Assembly: GCF_023856365.1 (NCBI RefSeq)
Contig: NC_064536.1
Span: 37,998,776-38,062,775, forward strand
Source: Brienomyrus brachyistius
Taxonomy: Eukaryota; Chordata; Actinopteri; Osteoglossiformes; Mormyridae
Length of the DNA stretch: 64,000 nt
Reading direction: 5' to 3'
The position numbers were made by a program, and so were the translations under genes. Below the pieces are notes generated by a model that was not told the DNA's origin, did not search any database, and worked only from the letters and a program-made list of their open reading frames with translations. Positions 1 through 10,954 of this stretch are shown here, piece by piece. Every line of letters starts with the position of its first letter. Within the stretch, counting starts at the first letter, position 1.

Positions 1-319
1 TTTAGATCACTGCTTTGGATGCAGCAATAGATCAGCAGATCTGCCTCAGTGATGTTCTTCAGCTGCAGACTGTGTGTGTTAGAGTCAGAAACAGGAAACA
101 GCCTCCCTCTGTATTCATCTCTGATGTTAACAAGATTCATATCATATCCAGCTCTGTATTTAAGGTCCATGACTCTGACTGGTACGTGGTCTGACTGCAG
201 GGAAAACCAGGAAAGCTCCGCATTTACAGGAATCCCACAAGGCAGAGTGGCTGCTCCTCCAGGCTGGACCTCTATCACCGCCGGCGTCTCAGCCTTGGTC
301 ACCAGAGCAACACTGCAAC
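1..319 (-). CDS. Gene 1 V-set Ig exon (3' end outside window)
   Basis: The exon starts after a CCAG acceptor at 319/320 in phase 1 and runs off the window; by comparison with gene 2, 32 more bases are expected. It encodes an Ig V fold: TLPC for the first cysteine, LSWF for the core tryptophan, then SLQLKNIT and D-L-L-I-Y-C-C for the F strand and second cysteine. Compared with genes 2 and 3 the changes cluster in the N-terminal strand (KAETPAV), the CDR1-like part (PVNAELS) and the CDR2-like part (KYRAGYDMNLVN). The frame has no stop. Confidence 0.85.
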
Positions 320-930
320 CTGGAGACACAGAAAACAGAGTAAATACAATATTAATAAAGGCTGAATTTAGGTATAAAGTGTTGTGGTAATAATAAACAG
401 GCTTTTGCGTTAAGATATTTAAAATAGTGCCCTGCATCACCTGGGACATTACTACCCTGAATCTGCAACAGCTAAAATCAAGAAAACCAGTTTGAACTGT
501 TTGTCATTACACATCTGTTTATAAATTCTTACAAGTCTTCTAGATTGTGTGAAAGGCTTTGTACCACATAAAACAACAGTAAGTAAGACACTTCCTTCAA
601 AACATTAACTTGTGTTGTTGCGTTTTATTGAAATTAAGATAATAGTCAGCATCTCTGTATTCAAACAGTCACGTTATTCTCAGTATCACAGCCTCGGCTC
701 TATGGCGTCATTTCTTCAGGTTACATCATTAACGACTAATAATCATTACTGACATTATTATCAGCATTTTCAGTTTAATTTTGATTGTATTTTTTGTAAT
801 AATATTGCAGTCACGTTTGATATATTTAATATGAACATAAACATCGATCAGAGACATATCTGGAAATACTAAACACTATAAACATTAAAATATCAAAAAC
901 ACCATGAAATGTTAAATCGTTCATACTTAC

Positions 931-955
931 AAAGGAATGCGAGACTGAAAAACAT
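931..955 (-). CDS. Gene 1 leader exon (signal peptide start)
   Basis: ATG at 955 opens MFFSLAFL, followed by a phase-1 donor (T|GTAAGTAT). Splicing to the V exon makes the next codon Cys, giving a short hydrophobic signal peptide. The bases are identical to the leader of gene 2. Confidence 0.8.
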
Positions 956-1119
956 TTTAAAGCAGATTTAAGTATTAGGAAGCTATCTTCATTCAAATAC
1001 AAGGCTGAATTTGTTAAGTACTAAGTTGAGAGTCAGATCACAAAAGGAAATATAGATACTGAAGCCTGTTAGCCAAAAGCGTGAAGTAAACAACATCTCA
1101 CACTCACAGCTCTGCTCTG

Positions 1120-1140
1120 TTATAACCCGGATATTATAGC
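1120..1140 (-). promoter_or_regulatory. Possible TATA-like core promoter of gene 1
   Basis: The minus strand reads GCTATAATATCC and then GGTTATAAC about 165-185 bases upstream of the leader ATG. The same sequence stands at the same distance in units 2 and 3. It is suggestive only, because AT-rich stretches are common here and no transcript evidence is available. Confidence 0.2.
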
Positions 1141-1472
1141 AGGAGCAGTTTGTACCAAATTACCTGCTGGTCCTTTAATGCTGGACTCTGTTCACCACAG
1201 AGATTCACACTAAATACAGAAATAAACAGCAGATCACAGAGTAAGTGAGTGAACACAGCACAGCACTGACAGTTTAGCAAAACACAAGAGCTGCTAACTT
1301 AAGCTCACTGAACACAATCTGTGTGGGTCCAGTGCACTCCCTCGTACCCGTGTTTGTGGGGTTCTGGGGGGTGGGCTGGTCCAGTGGGCTGTGGATACAG
1401 GGAGGTTTGTGCCTGAAAAAGTTCTGGTCTGTTTAAATGAGATGAAAGAGTATAATGCAGATTGCAGCTCTG

Positions 1473-1867
1473 TTCATTCTACAGACAGCATAGTGTGGGA
1501 CTCATCTGCACCTCATCTGACATGGCAACAGCAACTCCAAGAATTCAGCATCAAAGGTGCAGATGTGGTTCAAAGAAAGTAACATCCTATGCAGGCTTAA
1601 AGAATACACAAAGGCTTGAAAAAGTGCTTGGGATCAGAGCAACAGGTTATATATGTATATAGGTGAAGTGTAAGTTATTACCCCCCCCCCCACTGCCATT
1701 GTGATCTGTCTTCTGTGGTGTTGTGTTTTATGTTGCACTTATGGTTACGGAGAATGATATTTCGTCTCACTGTATACTTATTGTGTATTGTTGGGATGAC
1801 AATAAAGCTCTACTTATTTACTTACTTACTTCATTCTACAGACAGCATAGTGTGGGGCTCATCTGCA
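1473..1867. repeat. 38-bp direct repeats flanking a 319-bp retroposon-like insert
   Basis: Bases 1473-1510 and 1830-1867 are the same 38-bp sequence with one mismatch. The insert between them ends with a short retroposon-like tail (GACAATAAAGCTCT) followed by a TTAC-type simple repeat. That tail resembles the 3' end of non-LTR retroposons common in fish. The arrangement is present in all three units, so it predates the duplications. The insert also holds a C11 run at about 1681. Confidence 0.6.
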
Positions 1868-3950
1868 TGTTTGGGTAAGATCCACACCTGCTACGGTCTC
1901 TGATGTAAGATCTCTGATAATCACCAGCTTCTCTAAATCAATCACGGGCTTCTCTAAATAAGGAAACTCCACCTCTGGCCCTCTGGAGCTGCTTAGAAAC
2001 TAACCAGGGCCTTTTAAATCATCTGCTTACTGATTTAGGAGCAAACTGTGGCCTGTGTCTCTGGTGCACTGTCAGGTCTCTCTGTGACTGAGGTTAATAA
2101 CGGCTGATGGAAAGTCTTTCACAAGCTGGTGGGTTTCAACAGCTTCACCCTGAACGTCTGCAGGGTGCGGTTGTGAATCTTGTTTCCATGGTGACGATGG
2201 GGCCACAGGCCTCTGGGTCAAAGCTACACTAAAATGTCTGCTCTCTCCTCTGTAGCTGTAATAAAACACACAGGATCTTCACATGAATCCCAGAGAGGAG
2301 CTGATTTGTGTCAGCAGGACACCAGTAAAGCTCTCTGAGAAGGACTTTACCTAATTTCTGGAATGTTTAAAGAGGGAGAGAAAAGGTGCTCAGTCATGGT
2401 GAGTCTGTCCCAGGAAGCTCAGAATGGGAGGTGATACTAATTATGACTGTGACCAAAACATTATCATAACGCATCTAGAGGTTTTCCGGTCCAATTAGTA
2501 ATTGTTATGCATCCACTGAAACTAATTTAAAAGTCTTTAAACTACACATACACTGAAATGGAGCTCCATTGTACATTGACATAAACATTAGTCACTCTTA
2601 TTGATCCAAAACTTTAAAACTGTGAAAGATCAAGTCTGAATCTTTCTAGACCACAGACATTTTGCTCTTCTTTATTGTAAATTCAGGGTACAGACACTGA
2701 TTTGTCTGGAATGATTCTGCTAAACAGTGTGTAGCTAATGTGTCGGGGAACATTGACATATGCAGAAATATATATGTAAATGTAGTGTGTAATGTAGTTT
2801 ATAAGGAGGTACAGCACTGAGAAGACTAATGAAACTGAATGTTTAGAGTAAGAAAGTCAAGCAAGCAGGCTGAATGTGCCATGAACACTGTTTCGTATAC
2901 AGAGACACAGCATGCGTGTTCATCCCGCTGTGCTTCTCTGGAGACACAAAACTGCCTCCCTGTGCTGCTGACTGGCTGGATGCTGAGGGACCGGCTTCAG
3001 TTCCCTCTACGGGACCCCAGGCGTGGTTCAGTTTGCTTGGGGCTGATGTCTCCCTCTGTCTCTCTCTGTCTCTCTCTGTCTATGTCTCTTTCTCTCTGTT
3101 GTTCCATCAGTGTGTTGAATCTGCCTCTTGAGGACCACAGAAGTCTGTTAATTGTTTTCAGAGCCACTTCTGCTACATTCTTCAGAAAAGTCAAACAGCA
3201 GCAGTCTAAAGGTAAAAATACTACCCCCCACGACAATGACCCCCCCCCCCCAACAAGGAGGGTGCAGCATCTACAGGCTGTTTGTACCAGTGCACAGGAA
3301 ATCAGGCTCCTTTCTAAGGTTCCTGGCCCAGATTCCCCCACCGCTCGGCATTCTGGGAGAAGCTGCATTTCAGATGCACCACTGAGGTCAGTGTTGCCCC
3401 TGTGTCTGGCTCGAGAAGCTGCTGCTTACACAGCTTTAACAAATAAACATCAAAGCAAAACACAATCAGGGAGGCTGTATCATGTACTATATACTAGGCT
3501 TCTAGCTTAAGCTTTTTGCGCCCACGTGGTTTTCACACATCGTGATGCCGTGAGTAACAGCATACAAAGAGGAACGCAGAAACATCACACATTAGCAAAA
3601 CTGGTGCAGAAAGATGCTGGGCATTCCAGCAACGTTTTAACAGCATTTCCAACGTCAGTGTGCAAACTCAGCTCTCCCCAGTAGTCATGCGCTTTGAGCT
3701 CCTGTTTCACATTCAGGAGACGCAAAGTCATTTACTTTGTTTATTTAGCAAATGCATTAATCCAAAGCAAAATGAATTTGCAGTTAGTGTTAAGGGCCCT
3801 GCTCAGGGGCCCATGGTGACATCACTGTGCCGAGGGACTTTCCAATGACAGGTGCAGCGTCCAAACCCACCGAGCCACTGCAGGCTGCTGAAGCATGAAA
3901 CTGAGAATCATAAATAAACATGAAGGAGCTGAGCCGCCCTGGGGGAACAG
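1868..3950. other. Intergenic stretch, no gene recognised
   Basis: This stretch is conserved in all three units but carries no reading frame I can support. It holds a (TCTCTCTG)n-type microsatellite at about 3046-3100, a C-run at about 3241 whose length differs between units, and a possible AG...GT-bounded segment at 3160-3212 on the plus strand. The longest plus-strand frame (2839-3510) is broken by the C-run difference in unit 2. Confidence 0.5.
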
Positions 3951-3954
3951 AGTC

Positions 3955-4745
3955 TGACTAGTATGGCTCCAGATTCCCTCCCCCCCAACACGGCCCGGTT
4001 CTTCTGGAGGGCCGAAGAGGACCTAGCGGCCTTCCACCACTGCCTTATCTTCACCCAGGAGGACGCGTTGGGGGCCCTCTGGCCCTGAAGACAGGGGACC
4101 TTCTCTGCATGCAGAGGAATGGTCCCCTAAAGTTCTTTGAAGTTACAGCTACGGATGATGCTTACACCAGAGTCCAGGAGCAGTGCCAGAAGGATGGACA
4201 CCCTCTGCTGACGTGCTATGGGTGTGAACCCCTGTGGTGCAGGGACAAGAGGGTGATAACTGTATATGTTTTTAACCCCTGTGTGACTGCAGATGCCATC
4301 CAGGTCTTCCTGGGATGTTTTATGGACCTGCTTCCTGGGAGATTAGGGATGACTTGGGGGTTTGGACTGGTAGACACCAGTTCCAGGTCCGTCTCCGCCC
4401 AGACCCTAGTGGGGCAAGTGTGTTTATCCACCCCCTGGCCTATTTTAATCTCAATGGGAATAGGGGGTACCTTTTTTTATTAAGGACAGTCTCCCTTCTG
4501 CTGGCAGTGCCAGATGTTCGGACCATCAAGCCCACTGCTGCCCACGGTGGAAGCCCTCCTATGTGGATGCCCTGTTGGCCAGTTTGCCTGTTATGCATGA
4601 GAAGGGCGAGGTTATCCAGCCGCCCACTTTGGAGCAGGAGGAAACAGTGACAGGGGCTGACGGAGAAGCCCTTTGCCAGGAGGAGGAGGCCCTGTTGACG
4701 GTGATGATGATGTCTGAGGGGCCTCCCAGTAAGACACTGTGGTAG
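3955..4745 (+). pseudogene. ZCCHC3-like retroelement ORF1/Gag remnant
   Basis: Pieces in two frames recall fish proteins named zinc finger CCHC domain-containing protein 3-like, which derive from retroelement ORF1/Gag genes. Visible motifs are VYVFNPCVTADAIQVFLG and DDLGVWTGRHQFQVRLRPDP, followed in another frame by AYFNLNGNRGYLF. The CCHC knuckle cannot be read, and several frameshifts separate the pieces, so it is dead. The reverse transcriptase part is absent. Copies stand in the same place in units 2 and 3. Confidence 0.6.
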
Positions 4746-5138
4746 AAAAATTTTAAATATAACACTTCGAATAAAAGTCGGACCTCTCAGTTTGATGAGG
4801 TAAAGGAAATCTCTTTTATTCTAGCAACTCAGCAAAGTGCTCCCATCACACTCTGGCACTTCGTACCAAGTCACATGGAGCACACAGAGCAACCAGTTGA
4901 TAAACCATAACTCCCAATTCCCAATAAGGATTTCTAAGTCCTGATTGGTCACAAAACACCAACAAACCGAGCTCAAACGTATAACAAACACAATTCTCCT
5001 GCTCTATTGGTTTACCAAGGTAAAATCCACCCATCTAGCTCAATTTACCGGAATTTGTCTCGGCTTCTAGACTCTACTTGAGATATGTATACAGATATTG
5101 ATCATATGACATTGAATCACTATTAATGTTTGTGTGTA
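4746..5138. other. Unassigned repeat-like stretch between gag remnant and hAT
   Basis: No reading frame. On the minus strand an AATAAAAGAG-type signal and CCAAT-like boxes suggest part of an LTR, but I could not find matching ends. Unit 3 carries about 200 extra bases at the left end of this stretch (48010-48215), lost from or never present in units 1 and 2. Confidence 0.3.
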
Positions 5139-5139
5139 C

Positions 5140-6605
5140 CATTGATTAATGATTAACATGTTGTCCAATGACAGCACTTACAGTGCCACCAGAAAGTATT
5201 CACACCCCTTCACTTCTTCCACATTTTGTTATGGTACAGACATATTCAAAAGTAGATTTGAGTATAGGTTTCTTTGCAAAATTTACGCAAAATGGTCCAT
5301 AATTGCAAAGTGAAAACATGTTTTCAGACATTTTATTAAATTTATTAAATTAAAAAATGTAAACATTTAAACACGATAGGTACATAAGTTTTCACACCCT
5401 TTGCTATGATACTCAAAATTGAGCTCCGGTGCATCCGATTTCCACTGATCATCCTTGCGATGCTTCTACAACTTGATTGGAGCCCACCTATGGTAAATTC
5501 AATTGATTGAACATGATCTGGAATAGCACACACTTGTCTATATATTCCGTATAGAGGGTAAGATGACAGCAACCAAATATAGAGAGATTCTTCAAGAAAT
5601 CCCACTCCATAGTGCTCTGGAATTCAGATTAGGACGATGATTTATCTTCCAACATGACAATGACCCGAAACACAAAGCCATCCTTGGATGGCCCGGCCAG
5701 AGCCCGGACTTGAATCCAATGAAACATCTATGGAAAGACCTAAAGACGGCTGTCTACCGGCGCTGGCCATCCAACCTGACTGGGCTTGAGAGGATCTGCA
5801 GGGGAAAATGGGAGAAAATCCCCAAAAACAGGTGTGCCAAACTTGTAGAAGAAAACCCAAGAAGACCTGAGGCTGTGATTGCAGCCAGAGGTGCTTCAAT
5901 AAAATATTAAGCCATCGGTATGAATTCTTATGAAACACTGGATTAGCGAGATTTTGGCAATAAAAAAATTGCACATCTTTCTAAAAAGTTGTTTTTGCCT
6001 TGGCATTATGGGGTACTGTGTGTAGATCTTTGAGGAACAACTACACTCAAATCTATTTCAGAATAAGTCTGTAACATAACAAAATGTGGAAAAAGTGAAC
6101 GGGTGTGAATACTTTCTGGTGACACTGTATGAATTGCCATCCAGAGCTACGATCGTATTGAAGATGCTTGATGATCAAAGAGCAAAAGAGTTGGGGTAGA
6201 CTAGGATAATTATGCTAACTGGGGGTTATTGGACTTCACTGAGCAATCACAGTTATGTTGGAGTAACTGCGCATCATTTTAGCCAGCAGTGGGAGCTTCG
6301 GTCGTGTGCATTGGCTGCATTCAGAGGAAAGCATTTCGCTGAAGCGTACGCTGGCCAGTTTATGCCAGTAGCGAAACAGTGGAACATCGAACATATAGTC
6401 AGCACACTCATCACTGATAGTGCGCGGAACATGATAGCAGTGGCCAAACAACTGCCATTTGAGTACTTGCCTAGCACTGCACACAGCCTCTAATCCTCCA
6501 TCACAGTGTCTTTGCAGAACATTTTTTTTTGATACTGCAGTAGCAAAATGCAGAAAGGTAGCTGGACATTTTACTGTAAACGCAGCCAAATCAACAGCAA
6601 ATTGT
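5140..6605 (+). pseudogene. hAT/ZBED-type transposase fragment, split by Tc1
   Basis: The readable pieces match the central part of hAT transposases: NDSTYELPSRATI before and just after the Tc1 insertion, then LTGGYWTSLSNHSYVGVTAHH, WELRSCALAAF, LITDSARNMIAVAK, and DTAVAKCRKVAGHF. In-frame stops occur near 6198 and 6490. The element gave a coding sequence to be interrupted at a TA by Tc1 (5181-6127). The N-terminal BED region is not adjacent; a BED-like piece stands near 14 kb. The C-terminal dimerisation region is missing. Confidence 0.75.
5181..6127 (+). mobile_element. Internally deleted Tc1-like transposon
   Basis: The ends form long inverted repeats starting CAGTGCCACCAGAAAGTATT and CAGTGTCACCAGAAAGTATT, with TA on both sides (5179-5180, 6128-6129). 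Inside, only the C-terminal part of a transposase is readable: a HDNDPKH-like block near 5655, then NPMKHLWKDL and LERICRGKWEKIPKNRCAKL to a stop at about 5910. The usual glutamate of NPIEHLW is lysine here, which removes the third catalytic residue. A short stretch before LGWP is deleted relative to unit 2. Confidence 0.88.
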
Positions 6606-7229
6606 ACATGGACAGAAGACCGAGACTCTCACACAGGATATGTCAACAAGATGGAACGTTACCCTGGACATCATAAAGTGAAGGTGGGTTTTGTCAGAAA
6701 TGTGCCTGCTTTTGTAAGTATTACATTGTGGGGACCAGGGGCCTGTATCATGAAGCTTCATTTCTTGCTTAGCCTGTCGGATTTAAGGTAGTCTGGGCTA
6801 AATGAAAGTGAACGAGGGTAATGTCGATTTAAGCTGGAGCACATTAAATTCTACAAGTTATCTGGCTAAAGAAGAAATCCTGCTTAGTGATCCAGGCCCC
6901 AGATTTCTCTGCCATGTGGAGATTGTTACTTTTTTCCACAAGGGTAACCTCAATTTTATAAAAATCTGTGATCAATCAAAAAGAGTAAAATGGCCAAAAG
7001 TTTTATATATTTCTTTCCAGTTATTTATGGTTAAGCCTTGAGCTGGGTAAGAGTTAAGGTTGTCATAGTTAGGATTAGGGTTATGCCCATAGAAATGAAT
7101 GGAGTGTCCCCACAAAGATGAATATTTCTCAGTTTCTCATTAAAAAATGCCGTTTAACTTTAGGTGCATCCCTTGTTGTTCCTCTTGAGAAAGGTTGCTC
7201 TTAACACCAAGAATGAGACGCCAAATTGC
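6606..7229. other. Repeat-derived stretch, no gene
   Basis: Holds a fragment at about 6740-6830 that resembles the short terminal-repeat element at 13153-13309 (GGCCTGTA...GTCGGATTTAAG...AGTCTGGGC). It then holds a fish-type repeat with TTAGGATTAGGGTTATGCCC. No reading frame is supported. Confidence 0.4.
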
Positions 7230-7480
7230 TGTCACGTCCCTCCGTCCAGCCCTCTCCTGGAGCTTGTTAACCCCGTGTGGAATCCTTCCGTTTTGCCAGC
7301 TGTTCTACGTTTCCTGCCATTTAGTCTTGTGTATTTCAGTCCGCGTTCAAGTCTGTTTCCCCAGGTCTGTCATTGACGTATGTCTGGTGTGTTTCCCCTA
7401 AATAAAGCCCTGTGTGATGGAACACCATCTACCTGACTCTGATTCCCCCATCCCTGCCTGCTCGCCTAACACGGATCACA
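7230..7480 (+). mobile_element. Solo LTR of the TGTCA-type family
   Basis: Starts TGTCACGTCC and has AATAAA near 7401, as in the other short LTRs here (15224, 26469, 33050). The right end is eroded (GATCACA), and no clear target duplication remains. Present in all three units, so it predates the duplications. Confidence 0.6.
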
Positions 7481-7512
7481 ACAGAATGACCCCACAGAAG
7501 GTTTTCAGCATG

Positions 7513-8275
7513 TCATTTTTGTTTTATTACTAAAGTTTTAGTAACTTGGGCCAGTACTGGGTCACTCGCCTGCTCCACCTGCAGCCTCTGGCGATCGATG
7601 GTCTCCTTGCAGCCGATGTTCTGCTGTGTTGTCACCACTGTTGCCATCCACCCTTGGCTGCACTCCTTCAGATGGTGGGTATGACAACAGTTTTCCATCT
7701 TACAGGGGCAGTGAGAGAGAGCATCTGCATTTCTGTGGAATCTGGGCCTCAAAATCAAACCCCTGCACAACCCCCCTAGGTGAGAGACGTGTGGTCAGTA
7801 TGTGATAGAAAGCACTATCTGCAGAGGTTGAAGTGAAAATTACAGCAGGCCTGATGACAGCCAGGAGCTTGTGGTAGGAAACACGTCTTTTTTTCATCCA
7901 CCCTCCTGAGGCTCCGCCTGGGACGACACCACTGCAAAACCATGCTGGCCTCCATGTCCATAATGAAGGGGAGTGCTGGGTTGGGGTATGACAACATTGG
8001 CACTTCAGTTAGTGCAGTCTGGAGGCGGTTAAAGGCAGTGGTGCAATCTTTGGACCATTTGAAGAGCCGCACCATTTCCATGATCCAGTGGAGTGGTTTG
8101 CCAGTGCTGGAAAAGGTCTTCACAAATCATCGAGGTAGGACCCAGGAAACTGAGGAGTTTGGTAGCAAAATTGTGGGGTGGGCCAGTGCACCACGATCTT
8201 GCCTAAGTTTGTCGCCACACCCTCACCTTTCATGATATGGCGCAGGAACTCCATCTTAACCACTGGAGGGAGCAC
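7513..8275 (-). pseudogene. Ty3/Gypsy pol remnant (RT end to RNase H)
   Basis: Minus-strand pieces in changing frames match Gypsy pol in order: MEFLRHIMKGEGV (the FLGH/VS..GV block after the RT palm), LFKWSKDCTTAFNRLQTAL and YPNPALPFIMDMEAS (start of RNase H), then FHRNADALS (RNase H/connection block). Several stops and frame changes make it dead. Units 2 and 3 keep only the last block, so unit 1 is closest to the original insertion. Confidence 0.75.
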
Positions 8276-8863
8276 TTCTGTGGGTTAGGGTCAGCTTGGT
8301 GGTTGGCAGTGAAGACCGTGTGCAGGTTATTAACTGCTCCATCCTAATCAGCAGCATGGAGAAGCAGATCGACCAGGCAGATGATGCACTGGAGGACATG
8401 AACCCATGCAGCCCCGCCTGCTAATATTTACACATCAAGAAGCAGACAATCACAGAGTGACACTGCTTAGGTTAAGCCAAACCCAAACCCTACATAAGTT
8501 ACTCTCACAATCGGAGGGTGACACAGATGCAGGTCCAGACAACAAACAGGCTACAGTGCTAACGCACATTTTCAGTGTATTTAATATAAAGTGGCATAGT
8601 GCCTCCTAGGGGTCTGGAGTAGGAGCAGAACTTGTGTCCATGGGTCAGTGCTCATTGGGGATGGACATCATGATTCTGCTCCATGCTTTGGATTTTTGAG
8701 TACGGTCACCTAATAGAATCCTTCAGATTTGTCATTTGCCCTATGAGTATGGAAAGGGAAAGTGTCATCTTCTGTGTTTTTCAATAAAGTGTTATGTTAC
8801 TTTATCACTGATAATTATACCATATTATTCGGTATATTTTATGCTCAAGCTGTATTAGCCATA
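8276..8863. other. Intergenic stretch, no gene
   Basis: Non-coding in all frames. Part of 8341-8862 aligns with 24930-25395 in unit 2, which keeps the same order with small indels. Contains an AATAAA near 8783 with no associated gene. Confidence 0.4.
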
Positions 8864-9239
8864 CAGGGGGTCCTTGGGTAACGATGTCTTGACATAAAAC
8901 GTTTGGAGATTACGATTACTTTCAGACTACGTGGGCAAACTGGTTTGTTTGCGCGAGGTAGAAGAATACGCAGTAACACGGCTTGAAGTCCACTATCAGT
9001 TCCTTGGTCTTAGCAACACTGAGAGTGAGTGAGAGAGTTGGCATCCCCCAGTATGCTTACCAACACCATTTTGGACTGTTAAAAGTGTAAGTGTTCCATT
9101 TGCGAAGAGGAAAGTCACAATGGAAGTAAAATTGGACATTGTAAAGAGATCAGAAAAAGGGTGTGTTTAGACTCACACCAAAACCGGGTAATGTCACCTT
9201 CATAGGAATGGAACTGTGTCGTAACCCAAGGACCCCCTG
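8864..9239. mobile_element. MITE A, TA-flanked, unit 1 only
   Basis: A 376-bp insertion absent from units 2 and 3, where the empty site reads GCCACACTTATT. Its ends are inverted repeats of about 21 bases (CAGGGGGTCCTTGGGTAACGA against CAGGGGGTCCTTGGGTTACGA) and TA stands on both sides. TA duplication and terminal repeats fit a Tc1/mariner-superfamily non-autonomous element. No coding frame. Confidence 0.85.
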
Positions 9240-9553
9240 TACTTATTTTTTCAGATGCCTGTACATCATCACACCAGTAGGTGGCAGAAGTGTATCTCTC
9301 TCATTAACAGCAAGGATGTTGTTCACTGACCTTGACTGTGAAAAAACTGAACCATCACCTATTTACTCACCATGGTAATTGAATGACCTGAACAAATCAG
9401 TGGAGTAACCAACACAAGCTGATGGCAGCAACCAATTTGTAGAATTTAATTCAATATCTGGTTATGTCCAAGTCTGGTTAATCAAGTTTGCCATATTTAA
9501 TTAATAAATGAGTTAAAACATTTCCAATAAATTAAAAAATAACAAATTCAATA

Positions 9554-9838
9554 GAGACGCTCCTCTAATTATTAACTTCAGCTTACAAACTTTCAGACAT
9601 ACGAGCGAAGTGCACTGTCTGCAACATCAATTTTGTTTCCCTGCACACCAATTCTGCCAAGTACGACTTCTGGCTGCTACTCCCGCCACACAGCAGCGTA
9701 GCGTGCGTACTCCCAGCATCATTGTCCTTTGTACTTTTGTGTTTGTCCTTAAGATGATGTTGAATAACGACTTACGAACATTTCAAGTTACGAACGACTG
9801 TTCGGAACGTAACTCATTCGTAATTAAAGGAGCGTCTG
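9554..9838. mobile_element. MITE B, TA-flanked, unit 1 only
   Basis: A 285-bp insertion absent from units 2 and 3. Terminal inverted repeats read GAGACGCTCCTCTAATTA and CAGACGCTCCTTTAATTA, with TA flanks. Its end differs from MITE A, so it is a separate family. Sits about 80 bp past the stop codon of receptor gene 2, in its probable 3' UTR or just beyond. Confidence 0.82.
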
Positions 9839-9919
9839 TACTAAATCTTCCAGTTTATGAATCTTTCCTTGTGGCTGTTTTCTGTTCTGTGCTCAGCATT
9901 TCAGGAACAAACACGCCTA

Positions 9920-10030
9920 TCACTTAATTCCAGCATACACAGTATCCTGTTCATCCTCTGCTCTCTTTTGGACTCGCTTCATGGATGATTTAAACTTCAC
10001 TGATACATACTGGACCTCATGAGATTCTCC
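9920..10030 (-). CDS. Gene 2 exon 5: cytoplasmic tail with two ITIM-like motifs
   Basis: Acceptor TTTACAG|GGAGAA, phase 0, 36 codons then TGA. Contains EVQYVSVKF (V-x-Y-x-x-V) and near the end DTVYAGIK (T-x-Y-x-x-I), 22 residues apart, linked by a basic/acidic stretch. The paralogous sequence in units 2 and 3 (25796-25823, 54385-54412) keeps only DTVYTEIK plus the stop before a SINE. Confidence 0.83.
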   Translation of the reverse strand, partial: GESHEVQYVSVKFKSSMKRVQKRAEDEQDTVYAGIK

Positions 10031-10190
10031 CTGTAAAGAAAAGAAGAAGTTATATTTTCAAAATAGGATAAATTAAAACAAAAAATCAGTCAATGGAAAA
10101 CATCCAGTGAAGCGTATTTGGTTATAGATAAGAAGAGAGACGATTCCGCTGTGGTCTGAAGGCCACAGAAAGCCCTGTCAGTGACAGTAC

Positions 10191-10252
10191 CTGATCGTGT
10201 TGGCTGGTCCTGCTTCCCCTCTGCTGTGAGTCAGAGCTCTTCCTCAGCGGCG
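10191..10252 (-). CDS. Gene 2 exon 4: basic juxtamembrane segment
   Basis: A 62-base exon (acceptor TTTCAG, donor CAG|GTACTG), phase 1 in and phase 0 out. Encodes a Ser/Arg/Gln-rich stretch, LRKSSDSQQRGSRTS, which supplies the positive residues after the membrane span. Genes 3 and 4 have the same exon with few substitutions. Confidence 0.8.
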
Positions 10253-10254
10253 CT

Positions 10255-10780
10255 GAAACAGTTAAGAGTGACGTCATTCACAGAGTGCACAGGGTGCTCT
10301 ACCAGCCCTGCTGATAAGGGCTGCTGCTCTCACACTGTCTCACTGCACCTTGCATGCTGGACACACTTGTGTTACAAAGAGACTGGCTGCAGGTTTGAGG
10401 TTTTATAACAAGAAATACAATAAAACAATGGTCAGACATAAAGATTTCCAGCCACAGCTGATGTATGCCTGAATATTTAAGCTACTAATATTTTATATAA
10501 AGATTGACACTAAGGCAGCTGGTACTGGGTGTAACTTTGGCACTTTCACTGCTCAGCAGTCCTGGAGGTGTGACCCACTGAGCCCCACTGGCCTTTAGCT
10601 AAGGAAGAAAGTCAGAGTTACACTGTATCACAGTGTATTAACACACAGCCCACAGGAAGTGTATAGTGTCTGTACCTGACAGACTGCACATCTGCTACGG
10701 CCCAGTCTGGGGCTGAATGAGAAACGAAAGGACCAAACAGACAGGGAACATAAAACACAGTGACATCATACATGTCTGAC
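10255..10780. other. Gene 2 intron between exons 4 and 3
   Basis: Intronic, no repeats recognised and no further exon visible. Colinear with 30725-31190 and 58636-59163. Confidence 0.5.
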
Positions 10781-10954
10781 CTTGATTATAACACAAATAG
10801 CAGCAGAGTAATGAGATGGTAGCAATGAGAAGGGCGACACAAGGCAGGAGAATCCAAGGCAGGAGGTCAGGGTTACAGGGCCCAGGGTTCAGGGTCTCGG
10901 GCTGAGGGGTCGGGCACTGGAGAGGGTGGGCAGTAGACTGGCCTCCAGGAGGGT
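10781..10954 (-). CDS. Gene 2 exon 3: Pro-rich stalk and transmembrane helix
   Basis: A 174-base symmetrical exon (TTTACAG|AC ... CAAG|GTCAGA). The first ~30 residues are Pro/Thr/Gly rich with two cysteines (LQCPTPQPE, GPCNPD), which may form interchain bonds. The following LLPWILLPCVALLIATISLL is one hydrophobic span, then Cys-rich residues at the inner face (CCYLC). No charged residue lies in the span, so adaptor pairing such as DAP12 is not suggested. Confidence 0.83.

Larger units (their letters stand above)
1..955 (-). other. Receptor gene 1 locus (5' part only): V-set inhibitory receptor
   Basis: The leader exon and most of the V-set exon are inside the window; the rest of the gene lies beyond the left edge. 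The reading frame is open across both exons. The predicted mature start (CSVALVTKAE) and the framework residues match genes 2 and 3. The protein should be a type I membrane receptor like its neighbours, but the tail cannot be seen here. Confidence 0.8.

Noticed and set aside
49..390. 113-codon plus-strand ORF over the V exon (also 17106-17447 and 43242-43583)
   Set aside because: Exact antisense of the V-set exon; the minus-strand frame has the Ig residues and splice signals.
2072..2269. Minus-strand 65-codon ORF conserved in three units
   Set aside because: No domain, no splice context, and conservation is no greater than for the surrounding duplicated non-coding DNA.
2839..3510. 223-codon plus-strand ORF in the intergenic stretch
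   Set aside because: Passes through a microsatellite and a C-run; the C-run length differs in unit 2 and breaks the frame, and there is no recognisable domain.
4746..5183. A 440-bp LTR reading TGTAAGTGC...TACCACA on the minus strand
   Set aside because: The proposed left end lies within hAT coding sequence (NDSTYELPSR) and is explained by it; no target duplication was found.
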